DNA of 61,142 nt from Betaproteobacteria bacterium (GTDB lineage Bacteria > Pseudomonadota > Gammaproteobacteria > Burkholderiales > Burkholderiaceae_C), in the NCBI GenBank assembly GCA_013289985.1, contig JABCYW010000021.1, forward strand, positions 1 through 61,142, given 5' to 3'. The position numbers were made by a program, and so were the translations under genes. The notes below the pieces were generated by a model, which saw nothing but the letters and a program-made list of their open reading frames with translations, was not told where the DNA came from and did no database searches. How positions within the stretch are numbered: position 1 is the stretch's first letter; each line of letters begins with the position of its first letter. This document shows positions 33,608-41,567 of this stretch, piece by piece.

Positions 33608-34515
33608 GCGGGCACCTGTTCCAGCGCCTGCGCGGGATGATCCGCCTGCGGTTGGGGCGGCAGGTGCATCAGCGGCTGGCCCATGCGGATGCGCGCGCCC
33701 GTGTGGATGCCGTCGACGAACTCGAAGCCGGGGGGCACGAACAGGATGATGGTGGAGCCGTGCTGGAAGCCGCCCATCTCCTCGCCCTTGCCGAAGCGGG
33801 CCTGCACCGGGATCTCGTTGGGGCCGCGGTAGCGCAGGTGCAGCAGCACGTCGGTGAAGCGCAGCCGGATGCTGGCCACCAGGATGGCGGCCACCGGCAC
33901 GATGGCGATCGGGTGGTTGCCGCGGCGCAGGCGCGCGCTGAGCACGGCGCGCTCGTTGCGGCAGAAGAGCTTTTCCACGCGCTTCAACGCGATCGGGTTC
34001 ACGTTCCAGGTGTCGCCGCTGAGGTAGCTCACGTGGCTCACGTCGCAGTCGTGCGGCGCGTGGAAGCGGTGGTACATGGCCGAGGTGAGGCGCAGCGTGA
34101 TGAAGCGGCCGTCGCGGAACGGGGCGGTGTCGGTGCCCGGCCCGAACAGTTCCTCCATGCGGTACGGAAAGCCCTTGGCCTGGAACACGGTGGTGCCGGC
34201 CACGCTGCCGCACGCGCCCACGATGGCGTCGCAGGGCGAGGTGAGCACGGCGGGATCGGGGTCGACCACGCGCGCGCCGGGCATCAGCTCGCGCGTGAAG
34301 CAGTCGTGCATGGAGCGGAACTTGCGGTGGCGGGCGTCGCTGAGATCGAGGTCGGTGAACAGCTTCCACATGCCGATCGACGCCTTGCTGACGATCGGGT
34401 TGCGGATCTTGCTGAACTTGCCCATGAAATGCGTGAGCGCGATGCGCGGCACGCGATTGGTGAGCAGGAAGTTCAGGTCTTCCTGCGCGAGCAGGCGGCG
34501 GAAATGTTTTTTCAT
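33604..34515 (-). CDS. Phosphatidylserine decarboxylase, divergent type
   Basis: A 303-residue proenzyme-type decarboxylase. HRKFRSMHDCFTRELMPGARVVD is the family N-terminal block, RLTSAMYHRFHAPHDCDV has the conserved histidines, and GFQHGSTIILFVPPG contains the GST cleavage site whose serine becomes the pyruvoyl group. Canonical enzymes have LGST here; this has HGST. It makes phosphatidylethanolamine from phosphatidylserine, or acts on a related head group. The 6-bp gap to the upstream aminotransferase and the coupled downstream flippase-like gene make it the middle of a lipid operon. It may not be the housekeeping psd. Confidence 0.8.
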   Translation of the reverse strand: MKKHFRRLLAQEDLNFLLTNRVPRIALTHFMGKFSKIRNPIVSKASIGMWKLFTDLDLSDARHRKFRSMHDCFTRELMPGARVVDPDPAVLTSPCDAIVGACGSVAGTTVFQAKGFPYRMEELFGPGTDTAPFRDGRFITLRLTSAMYHRFHAPHDCDVSHVSYLSGDTWNVNPIALKRVEKLFCRNERAVLSARLRRGNHPIAIVPVAAILVASIRLRFTDVLLHLRYRGPNEIPVQARFGKGEEMGGFQHGSTIILFVPPGFEFVDGIHTGARIRMGQPLMHLPPQPQADHPAQALEQVPA

Positions 34516-34521
34516 CAACTC

Positions 34522-36180
34522 TCAGCTGCTGAATCGTTCACGCAGCATTTCCCGCAGCAGGCCGCGCCGGATGGTGCGGTTGCTTTGCGCGGGGTCGTTC
34601 CACCACCAGCCGTCCGCCTGCATCTCGGTGGCCGCGGCGACGAAGCGGGCGGTCACCGCGTCGAAGTCCGCATCGCCGTAGTTCAGGCTGAAGATCAGGC
34701 GGCCGGTGCCCACCCAGCTGAGCGCCAGCCCGTGCGCGCGCAGGTAGAACTGCAGCATCCAGTTGTAGCGCGAGGGCTGGTCGTACAGCACGGTCCAGAT
34801 CGACTGGATGTTGGCCACGCGCACCGGCACGCCGGCCGCGGCCAGGCGCTCGTTGAACCGCGCCGTGCGATCGTTCCAGCGCTGGTCGACGCCGTCGTAC
34901 ATGGCCCTCACGTCGGGGCGTTCCAGTCGTTCGAGGAACACGTTCATCGCGCCCATCACGTACGGGTGCGAGTTGAAGGTGCCGCGGGCGAAGCAGATGT
35001 CGGCGGGGCGATCCTCCCGGAAGCGCTTCATCAGCTCGCGCTTGCCGCACACCACGCCCACCGGCAGGCCGCCGCCCAGCGACTTGCCGTAGGTCACCAT
35101 GTCGGCCTCGATGCCGAAGTACTCCTGCGCGCCGCCGGGGGCGAGGCGGAAGCCGATGAAGATCTCGTCGAAGATGAGCACGATGCCACGGGCCGTGCAG
35201 ACCTCGCGCAAAGCTTGCAGCCACTCGGTGTAGGCCGCGCGGTCGAACTTCGCGCGGCGCGCGCTGTCCACCAGCGACGAGTCGCCCGGCGCCGCGGCGT
35301 TCGGGTGCAGCGCCTGCAGCGGGTTGACCAGCACGCAGGCGATGTCCTTGCGCGTGCGCAGCACCTTCAGCGTCTCGGCCTTCATCTCCTCCAGCGTGTA
35401 CGTCTCGCGCGGGGGCAGCGGATTGCCCGGGCCGGGCTGCACGTCCTCCCACCAGCCGTGGTACGCGCCGCAGAAGCGCACCAGGTACTTCTTCTTCGTG
35501 TGATAGCGCGCCAGGCGCACGGCCTGCATCACGGCCTCGGTGCCCGACATGTGGAACGAGACTTCGTCCAGGCCCGAGATGCGCTGCAGGTGGCGCACGT
35601 TGTCGAGCAGCACGGGGTGGTAGGCGCCCAGCACCGGGCCGAGGTCGGCGACGCGCCGGGCGCCCTCGGCGATGCACTCCTTGTAGAAGTCGTAGCCGAA
35701 CAGGTTGACGCCGTACGAACCGGTGAGGTCGTAGAGGTCGTTGCCGTCGAGATCCCGCACGGTGACACCGCTGGACGACTGCAGGAAGCTGCCCGTCTTC
35801 AGGTGCTGGCGCAGGTAGGGGCTGTACTGGAACGGCACGCGGTAGCTGCCGGTGAACTGCAGATCGGAGATGCCGGTGCTGGCCTGGGCGGTCAGCGCGG
35901 CGCTCTTCGGAAAGCGTTCGCGGTACAGCGCGGCCAGCTTCTCGAAGCCGGCGCGGCGCCGACGCTGGAACTCCGCAGGGGCGCCGTCCGAGCCGAAGAA
36001 GCGCGCCTCGTCGTAGGCGTAGCCGGGCAGCAGGCCCGCGACGCGCTTGGCCATCTTCGAGTGGCCGGTCAGCGAGGCGTGCTTGGCACGCGAGAGTTCG
36101 AGACGACGCTTGGCGCGCGGAGCCATGACGGCCAGCGCGGCAAGCATGGCCGCGGAGAGAACGAAGGTGGTGGGTTCCAT
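34522..36180 (-). CDS. Membrane-anchored class III aminotransferase (glutamate-1-semialdehyde aminomutase-like)
   Basis: A 552-residue PLP enzyme. Unlike cytosolic members (about 430 residues) it starts with a hydrophobic anchor (TTFVLSAAMLAALAVMA) and about 100 extra residues. The catalytic part has MSGTEAVMQAVRLAR (phosphate binding), CGAYHGWW, IVLIFDEIFIGFR and the PLP lysine in MVTYGKSLGGGLPVGV (Lys366). It most resembles glutamate-1-semialdehyde aminomutases, but the anchor and position next to psd and a flippase-like gene suggest an amino group transfer on a lipid-linked or acyl substrate, which is inference. It precedes psd by 6 bp. Confidence 0.8.
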   Translation of the reverse strand: MEPTTFVLSAAMLAALAVMAPRAKRRLELSRAKHASLTGHSKMAKRVAGLLPGYAYDEARFFGSDGAPAEFQRRRRAGFEKLAALYRERFPKSAALTAQASTGISDLQFTGSYRVPFQYSPYLRQHLKTGSFLQSSSGVTVRDLDGNDLYDLTGSYGVNLFGYDFYKECIAEGARRVADLGPVLGAYHPVLLDNVRHLQRISGLDEVSFHMSGTEAVMQAVRLARYHTKKKYLVRFCGAYHGWWEDVQPGPGNPLPPRETYTLEEMKAETLKVLRTRKDIACVLVNPLQALHPNAAAPGDSSLVDSARRAKFDRAAYTEWLQALREVCTARGIVLIFDEIFIGFRLAPGGAQEYFGIEADMVTYGKSLGGGLPVGVVCGKRELMKRFREDRPADICFARGTFNSHPYVMGAMNVFLERLERPDVRAMYDGVDQRWNDRTARFNERLAAAGVPVRVANIQSIWTVLYDQPSRYNWMLQFYLRAHGLALSWVGTGRLIFSLNYGDADFDAVTARFVAAATEMQADGWWWNDPAQSNRTIRRGLLREMLRERFSS

Positions 36181-36213
36181 GAGTCGATGCGGACGGGCCG
36201 GCTCTCCGCTTGC

Positions 36214-36828
36214 TCAGTGCGCGTTCGCGACGGGCGACGACACCGACGAGATCATCTGGCCGCGCATCAGCTTGAGCGGGGCCTTGTGGTACAGCGCGAT
36301 GTCCATGAACGGGTCGGTGATGATCTTGAAGCCCCAGGCCAGGCCTTCGGTCACGTTGCGCGTGATGCAGAGCTGGATCACGCGCACGACCAGGCCCGCG
36401 GCGCCCAGCGACAGCCACGCGATGCCCACGTCATGCACGAAGCCGCGGAAGTCCGCGTGCGGCTGGATCAGGCCACCCAGCGACGGGGCGAACCACAGCG
36501 CGGCCGGGATCGCCACCCAGATCGCCATCAGGACGATCTTGCGGCGGATGTTGTAGCCGGCCTTGACCTCTTCCTTGTACTCGTCGGTGACCTGGTTGAC
36601 GTCGTCGTAGCCGCGCGGCTCGAAGAAGAAATGCCCGGCCTGGCGCGTCGTCATCGACACCGTCCACGCCAGGATCGCGGCGATCGCGGGATCGACGAAC
36701 AGCAGCGCGTACGCGATGCAGAACGTGATCGCACTGATGAAGTGCAGGCTCTGGTTGATCGTGCTGTGGTGATAGAAGCGGTGGTCGTCCCACCGCAGCG
36801 TGCGAAGGGTTTGCATGAAGGTGTTCAC
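36214..36828 (-). CDS. Small integral membrane protein with His motifs (Mpo1/DUF962-like?)
   Basis: A 204-residue protein with about four membrane segments. RWDDHRFYHHSTINQSLHFISAITFCIAYALLF and TRQAGHFFFEPRG place histidines in an H...HH...N...H and G-H-x-x-x-E pattern that recalls the DUF962/Mpo1 family of membrane-bound Fe(II) fatty-acid dioxygenases; this is a visual resemblance only. Start GTG 36828 has a GAGAGGA ribosome-binding site; upstream in-frame extension lacks one. It is first in the minus-strand lipid operon, 33 bp before the aminotransferase. Confidence 0.55.
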   Translation of the reverse strand: MNTFMQTLRTLRWDDHRFYHHSTINQSLHFISAITFCIAYALLFVDPAIAAILAWTVSMTTRQAGHFFFEPRGYDDVNQVTDEYKEEVKAGYNIRRKIVLMAIWVAIPAALWFAPSLGGLIQPHADFRGFVHDVGIAWLSLGAAGLVVRVIQLCITRNVTEGLAWGFKIITDPFMDIALYHKAPLKLMRGQMISSVSSPVANAH

Positions 36829-37004
36829 GGAGATCCTCTCAGGAGTTCGCCGACGGCGACGTGCGGCCCGGCGTGACAGGATGGTGACTGGCAAATATGA
36901 AAGCGCCGTGTCCGCCGGTGCCATGAATTGACGCGGAACTGTCATCGATCTGTTGCGAGCCGCCGTCATCATCGGCGCGACGCAATGATCCGGAGGCGCC
37001 TTCC
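36829..37004. promoter_or_regulatory. Divergent promoter region of the lipid cluster
   Basis: 176 bp between the small membrane protein (minus) and the glycosyltransferase (plus). The plus-strand gene starts with GTG 37005. No recognisable operator; promoter elements were not assigned. Confidence 0.4.
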
Positions 37005-38216
37005 GTGAGAACAGACATAGCCCACAGACCCCTGCGAATCGCCTGCGTGACGGAGACCTATCCGCCCGAGGTCAACGGCGTGGCCATGACCATCGCCCGC
37101 CTCGTGCAGAGCCTGCGCGAGCGCGACCACCTCGTGCAGGTGGTGCGGCCGCGCCAGCCCGCCGACGACGCGCCCACCGCCTCCGGCGACGCGAAGAGCG
37201 ACGTGCTGGTGCGCGGCGTGCCCATTCCCAACTACGCCGGCCTGCGCATGGGCCTGCCGTGCAAGGGAACGCTGGTGCGGCTGTGGCGCGAGCAGCGTCC
37301 GGACGTGGTGCACATCGCCACCGAGGGCCCGCTGGGACGCTCCGCGCTGCTGGCCGCCAAGGCGCTGGGCCTGCCCGTGTGCTCCGACTTCCGCACCAAC
37401 TTCCACGCCTACAGCAAGCACTACGGCTTCGGCTTCCTGCGCCGGCCCATCATGGCCTACCTGCGCCGCTTCCACAACGCGACGCAGTGCACGATGGTGC
37501 CCTCGCAGGCGCTGTTCGACGACCTGCAGGCCGAAGGCTTCCGCGACCTGACGCAGGTGGCGCGCGGCGTGGACGTGCGCCGCTTCGATGCCGCGAACCG
37601 CAGCGACGCGCTGCGCGCGCAATGGGGCGCCGGGCCGGATGACCTGGTCGTCACCTGCGTGGGCCGCCTCGCGCCCGAGAAGAACCTGAAGACGCTGCTC
37701 GCCGCCTTCGAGGCCATCCGGCACCAGCAGCCGCGCGCCCGCCTGGTGCTGGTGGGCGACGGCCCGCTGCGCAAGGAGCTGAAGCTGCGCTGCCCCGACG
37801 CCGTCTTCGCGGGCCAGCGCAGCGGCGCCGACCTCGCCGCGCACTACGCGTCTGCCGACCTGTTCCTGTTTCCCAGCGTCACCGAGACCTTCGGCAACGT
37901 CACCACGGAGGCCATGGCCAGCGGCCTGGCCGTGGTCGCGTTCGACTACGCCGCCGCCGGCCGCCTGATCCGCCACGGCGAGAACGGCGCGCTGGTGCCC
38001 TACGAGGACGACGCCGCCTTCGTGACCACCGCCGCGCGCACGGCCGCCGACCTGGCGAACTGCCGCGTCCTGGGCGCCCGCGCGCGCGCCAGCGTGCTGC
38101 CGCTCGACTGGGACAGCATCGCCGCGCAGGTGGAGGGCGTGATGGCCGCGGTGATGCGCCGCGTCGAACCCGAATCCGGCTACGCGTTCGCGCCCGCCCG
38201 CCACTCGTCGGTCTGA
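37005..38216 (+). CDS. Group 1 (GT4) glycosyltransferase
   Basis: A 403-residue GT-B glycosyltransferase. RIACVTETYPPEVNGVAMTIARLVQSLRERDH is the acceptor-side N-terminus seen in diacylglycerol alpha-mannosyl/glucosyl transferases; VVTCVGRLAPEKNLKTLLAAFEAIR starts the donor domain and LFPSVTETFGNVTTEAMASGLAVVAFDYAA holds the E-X7-E nucleotide-sugar motif. It probably glycosylates a lipid (glycolipid synthesis), in line with its neighbours. It starts at GTG 37005 and its last 37 bp overlap the 3' end of the convergent lplT gene. Confidence 0.8.
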   Translation: MRTDIAHRPLRIACVTETYPPEVNGVAMTIARLVQSLRERDHLVQVVRPRQPADDAPTASGDAKSDVLVRGVPIPNYAGLRMGLPCKGTLVRLWREQRPDVVHIATEGPLGRSALLAAKALGLPVCSDFRTNFHAYSKHYGFGFLRRPIMAYLRRFHNATQCTMVPSQALFDDLQAEGFRDLTQVARGVDVRRFDAANRSDALRAQWGAGPDDLVVTCVGRLAPEKNLKTLLAAFEAIRHQQPRARLVLVGDGPLRKELKLRCPDAVFAGQRSGADLAAHYASADLFLFPSVTETFGNVTTEAMASGLAVVAFDYAAAGRLIRHGENGALVPYEDDAAFVTTAARTAADLANCRVLGARARASVLPLDWDSIAAQVEGVMAAVMRRVEPESGYAFAPARHSSV

Positions 38217-39433
38217 ACGGGCGCCTGGCGCCCCCGGGAGCGCTGGCGCAGCATCATCGCGGCCAGCGCCAGCGCCACGCACACGCCCAGCCCCACCATC
38301 AGCGCCGGCAGCGGCACGTCGACGGCCACCAGCCCGGAATAGACGCCCAGGCACACGAGCACGCTGGCGTTCTCGTTGCCGCCCTGCACCGCGATCGAGC
38401 GTCCCGCGCTGAGCAAGGCGTTGCCGCGATCCTGCAGCAGCGCGTTCAGCGGCACCACCATCAGCCCGCCCACGGCGCCCACGACCACCAGCACGGCCAC
38501 CGCGAGGTTCAGCTGCGTCACGAACGGCACCGCGATCATCAGCACGCCGAACAGCACGCCGGCGAGCAGCATCTTCTTCGCGTGCACCAGCGGCACCCAG
38601 CGGCCGGCGGCCACCGCGCCGGCGATGACGCCCACGGCCACGGCCGCCTGCACGAACGCCGCGCGGTCGAGGCTCAGGTGCATGCACTCGCGCGCCCAGC
38701 GCAGCACCGCGAACTGCAGCGTGGCGCCCACGCCCCAGAAGATGGTGGTGACGGCCAGCGACAGCCCGCCATCGGGATCGCGCCACAGCCGGCGGTTCGA
38801 GCGCCCGAAGTCACGCAGCATCGCGCCCGGGCGCAGCGAGCCGACGGCATGGCGCACGCCGCTGTCGGGCACGCCCAGGTTGAGCGCGCCGGCCAGCAGG
38901 TACACGCCCAGCAGGATCAGCAGCGACGGCAGCACCGGGTCGAACTTGTCGAAGACGACGTGGCTCGCGTGGTTCAGCAGCCACGGGCTCACGAGGAAGC
39001 CGCCCAGGCCGGTTCCCAGGAGCACGGCGCACACCGCGGCGGTCTCGATCCAGGCGTTGGCCGACACCAGCTGGTCGGATCGCACGAGCTCGGTGGCCAG
39101 CCCGTACTTGGCCGGCGCGTAGGCCGCGGCGCCGAGCCCCACCACCAGGAAGGCGATCACCGGATGGACGCCGGCGATCAACGCCAGCACGCCGACGATC
39201 TTGACCGCGTTCATCCACGCCATCAGCCGCGCCTTGCAGAACGCGTCGGCCAGCGGCCCGACGAACGGCGCCAGCAGCACGTAGGCGGCAATGAACGCGA
39301 CCTTGAGCATGGGCGCGAGCCAGTCGGGCATCGCGCGCTGCTGCAGCAGGGCCATGGTGACGATCAGCAGCGCGTTGTCCGCCAGGGCCGACATGAACTG
39401 GGCCGCGAGCAGCAGCAGGAAGGAGGCGGGCAT
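38180..39433 (-). CDS. lplT: Lysophospholipid transporter-like MFS protein
   Basis: A 417-residue, about 12-segment major-facilitator protein. LLAAQFMSALADNALLIVTMALL, LLAPFVGPLADAFCKARLMAWMNAVKIVGV and AAYAPAKYGLATELVRSDQLVSANAWIETAAV are the LplT-specific blocks. LplT flips lysophospholipids inward for re-acylation, usually beside an acyltransferase, which is absent here. The ATG at 39433 has no good ribosome-binding site: the 161-bp palindromic element begins 5 bp upstream and seems to have replaced the native leader. Expression may therefore be altered. Confidence 0.85.
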   Translation of the reverse strand: MPASFLLLLAAQFMSALADNALLIVTMALLQQRAMPDWLAPMLKVAFIAAYVLLAPFVGPLADAFCKARLMAWMNAVKIVGVLALIAGVHPVIAFLVVGLGAAAYAPAKYGLATELVRSDQLVSANAWIETAAVCAVLLGTGLGGFLVSPWLLNHASHVVFDKFDPVLPSLLILLGVYLLAGALNLGVPDSGVRHAVGSLRPGAMLRDFGRSNRRLWRDPDGGLSLAVTTIFWGVGATLQFAVLRWARECMHLSLDRAAFVQAAVAVGVIAGAVAAGRWVPLVHAKKMLLAGVLFGVLMIAVPFVTQLNLAVAVLVVVGAVGGLMVVPLNALLQDRGNALLSAGRSIAVQGGNENASVLVCLGVYSGLVAVDVPLPALMVGLGVCVALALAAMMLRQRSRGRQAPVQTDEWRAGANA

Positions 39434-39756
39434 TGCTAGAACCTGGGAACGTATCCGACGCGCCCGAGCGGGTCGTCAAGACGCGTCCGATCAAGGCGCA
39501 AAGCACAGACGGGGGGGTACCCCCGGCGAGCATTTGCAACGCCGAGCGGGCGCGTCTTGACGGCACGAGCGGGTGTGTCGGGTGCGTTCACAGGTTCTCG
39601 TGTTCAGGATGGGGACAGGCGCGAGCCTCGGGCCTGCGCGTGAAGGGGTCATGACACCCCGATGACGCGACGGCGACAAATGGGATACCGGCCCGCGACG
39701 GCCTCGCGACAGGCCGTGCCGCGAGGCTGTCACGCGCGCCGTCGATAGTGGCTGTC
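39434..39756. other. Intergenic region carrying a palindromic element
   Basis: 323 bp between divergent lplT and the GT2 gene. The first half is the 161-bp palindrome (separate entry). The second half (39599-39756) is GC-rich with no gene; it must hold the GT2 promoter but no -10/-35 pair stands out. Confidence 0.5.
39438..39598. repeat. 161-bp palindromic element with GGGGGTACCCCC core
   Basis: AGAACCTGGGAACG at the left end pairs with CGTTCACAGGTTCT at the right end; the 48-bp arms (39438-39485 and 39551-39598) match at about four-fifths of positions, meeting at TCAAGACGCG/CGCGTCTTGA. The perfect core GGGGGTACCCCC lies at 39513-39524, exactly the centre. No ORF. It looks like a miniature inverted-repeat or REP-type element. 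Confidence 0.8.
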
Positions 39757-40494
39757 ATGAACATTCCCCCGCCGACGCCGCCCCTCCCGCGCATCAGCTG
39801 CATCATCTGCGCGCTCAACGAGGGGCCGCGCATCGGCGCCGTGCTGGAGGTGGCGGCCGCGCATCCGCTCCTGGCCGAGGTCATCGTGGTGGACGACGGC
39901 TCCACCGACGACACGGCTCAGGTGGTCGCGCGCACCCCGCGCGTGCGCCTGCTCTCGCACGCGCGCAACCTCGGCAAGAGCAAGGCGATCGCCACCGGCG
40001 TGGCCGCGGCCTCGCACGAGCTGCTGATGCTGCTGGACGCCGACCTGAAGGGCCTGCGCGCCGAGGACCTGGACGCGCTCGCCGCGCCGGTGCTGGCGGG
40101 CCGCGCCGCGGTCAGCATGAGCCTGCGCCGCAACAGCCTGGCGATCTTCCGCTGGGCCGGCATCGACTTCGTCTCGGGCGAGCGCGTGGTCGACCGCGCC
40201 CTGCTCGCCGACGTGCTGCAGGACATCCACGCCCTGCCCCGCTTCGGCATCGAGGTGTTCATGAACAAGCGCATCATCGCGGCCCGCCTGCCCATCGCCG
40301 TGGCGAACTGGCGCGACGTCACGCAGTCGCGCAAGACCGAGAAGCTCGGCTGGTGGCGCGGCACGCTCGCCGAGTGGCGCATGGTGTTCGACCTGATGGA
40401 TGCGGTGTATCCGCTGGAGCTGCTGACGCAGACGCTGCACCTGGCGTTGCTGCGCACGCCGGCCGGGCCTTCGCTGCGCGGATCCGAAACCTGA
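39757..40494 (+). CDS. Family 2 glycosyltransferase
   Basis: A 245-residue GT-A enzyme: ISCIICALNEGPRIGAVLEVAAAHPLLAEVIVVDDGSTDDTAQVV is the nucleotide-sugar half with the DDGS motif, NLGKSKAIATGVAAASHELLMLLDADLKGL carries the metal-binding DAD, and a C-terminal amphipathic/hydrophobic stretch (VFDLMDAVYPLELLTQTLHLALL) may bind the membrane. It resembles dolichol/undecaprenyl-phosphate sugar transferases but lacks long membrane segments. ATG 39757 preferred; GTG 39748 adds three residues. REP elements follow its stop. Confidence 0.8.
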   Translation: MNIPPPTPPLPRISCIICALNEGPRIGAVLEVAAAHPLLAEVIVVDDGSTDDTAQVVARTPRVRLLSHARNLGKSKAIATGVAAASHELLMLLDADLKGLRAEDLDALAAPVLAGRAAVSMSLRRNSLAIFRWAGIDFVSGERVVDRALLADVLQDIHALPRFGIEVFMNKRIIAARLPIAVANWRDVTQSRKTEKLGWWRGTLAEWRMVFDLMDAVYPLELLTQTLHLALLRTPAGPSLRGSET

Positions 40495-40502
40495 TCCCGG
40501 GG

Positions 40503-40592
40503 GATCGGGGTCAGGCATTGCCTCATGCCGCAACCGAGATCGCTTCCGACCGCCAGCTCCGCCCGAGGCATGAGGAGATGCCAAACCCCTCG
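40503..40592. repeat. REP element, copy A (5' side of the RAYT gene's far end)
   Basis: Left edge TCGGGGTCAGGCATTGCCTC pairs with right edge GAGGAGATGCCAAACCCCTC. The central part differs from the other copies (CATGCC...GGCATG inner stem). It lies directly downstream of the GT2 gene. Confidence 0.8.
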
Positions 40593-40603
40593 GTCAGCGC
40601 CGA

Positions 40604-40695
40604 CCGGAGGGGTCTGGCATCTCCTCGATTCGCGCCATGCCCCCGTCGAAGCCGACTTCGCTGAACGCGAATCGAGGCAATGCCTGACCCCGATC
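40604..40695. repeat. REP element, copy B (inverted relative to A)
   Basis: Left edge GGAGGGGTCTGGCATCTCCTC pairs with GAGGCAATGCCTGACCCCG at the right edge; inner GATTCGCG pairs with CGCGAATC. With copy A it forms a head-to-head pair joined by TCGGTCAGCGCCGACCGGAG, the arrangement of a bacterial interspersed mosaic element. Confidence 0.85.
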
Positions 40696-40711
40696 GCCAG
40701 AATCGACGCCC

Positions 40712-41368
40712 TCAAACCTCAAGCCGCCTCATCCGCTCGACGAACGCTTCATCACCCAGATAAACCCCGTGTCGAAGCGAGTCCTCCCAGAGCCGCGCCG
40801 ATCGCCCGGCGTCCACCCAATCAGCATACCGACGACAGGACTCCATCGCCTGCAGTTCGTCCGTCGGTGCCCGTCCCATCAGAGCCGCGTGAAGTTCCGC
40901 AGTTGCCAGCCAGCGCGGAGACGGCACGGCTCCTGCGTGCGCCCGATAGCTCGACCAGCGCCAATCCGCTGGCGCGGTGACGAGCCCTGCACGGACGGGA
41001 TTGAGGTCGACATAGCGGCACACCTTCAACAGGTAGGCATCGCGATCGACATGCACCGCCTTGAATCGGCCCTCGAATACATGGCCGCGCCGATCGTGAC
41101 GCCGATTGAACGCCTGGCCATAGCGACTGTTGATGCGATGCATCAGCTCCGGGAGATTCGCCCGCTCCGTCTGCAGGACGAAGTGGTAGTGATTGCCCAT
41201 CAGGCAGAACGCCAGCGCACGGGCCTCGAAATCGCGCAGGGCCTGAGCCAGCAGCGCAAGCATCCAGAGGCGGTCGCGGTCGTCGACGAAGATGGCGGAT
41301 TGCTGCACGCCACGTGCAGTCACGTGGTACAGGGCGCCGGGGCAGGCAAGGCGGGGCGGTCGGGACAT
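40712..41368 (-). CDS. REP-associated tyrosine transposase (RAYT, Y1/HUH family)
   Basis: A 218-residue HUH single-strand transposase. CPGALYHVTARGVQQSAIFVDDRDR is the family start; ALAFCLMGNHYHFVLQT holds the HUH motif (His60, His62); NSRYGQAFNRRHDRRGHVFEGRFKAVHVDRDAYLLKVCRYVDLNPVRAGLV carries the candidate catalytic tyrosine (Tyr83) and the diagnostic 'YVDLNPVRAGL'. RAYTs cut and move REP hairpins and are usually single-copy genes kept between REPs, as here: copies A and B lie on one side and copy C on the other. The catalytic motifs look intact, so the enzyme is probably active. Confidence 0.9.
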   Translation of the reverse strand: MSRPPRLACPGALYHVTARGVQQSAIFVDDRDRLWMLALLAQALRDFEARALAFCLMGNHYHFVLQTERANLPELMHRINSRYGQAFNRRHDRRGHVFEGRFKAVHVDRDAYLLKVCRYVDLNPVRAGLVTAPADWRWSSYRAHAGAVPSPRWLATAELHAALMGRAPTDELQAMESCRRYADWVDAGRSARLWEDSLRHGVYLGDEAFVERMRRLEV

Positions 41369-41454
41369 GGTCCGAGGCTAGTGCAGGTGGTGGGGCGGCC
41401 TGCTGCGCTTCGTGCCGTGTTTTCGGTGCTTGTGCGCTTGGCGCGCGGTTGTGG

Positions 41455-41550
41455 GGGATCGGGGTCAGGCATTGCCTCGAATCGCGTTCGGCGGCCCAGC
41501 CTTCAGGAGAGATCCTGGCGCGATCCGAGGAGATGCCAGACCCCTCGACC
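41455..41550. repeat. REP element, copy C (upstream of the RAYT gene)
   Basis: GATCGGGGTCAGGCATTGCC at the left edge and GAGGAGATGCCAGACCCCTC at the right, with inner ATCGCG/CGCGAT pairs and a loop TTCGGCGGCCCAGCC. It lies between the RAYT start and the DUF1631 gene. Confidence 0.85.
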
Positions 41551-41567
41551 GATCGGTCGCCGAGGCT

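Noticed and set aside
33637-36876. A 1,079-codon plus-strand ORF
   Set aside because: Shadow of psd and aminotransferase genes in GC-rich DNA: His/Arg/Ala-rich with no domain; the minus-strand genes have clear family motifs.
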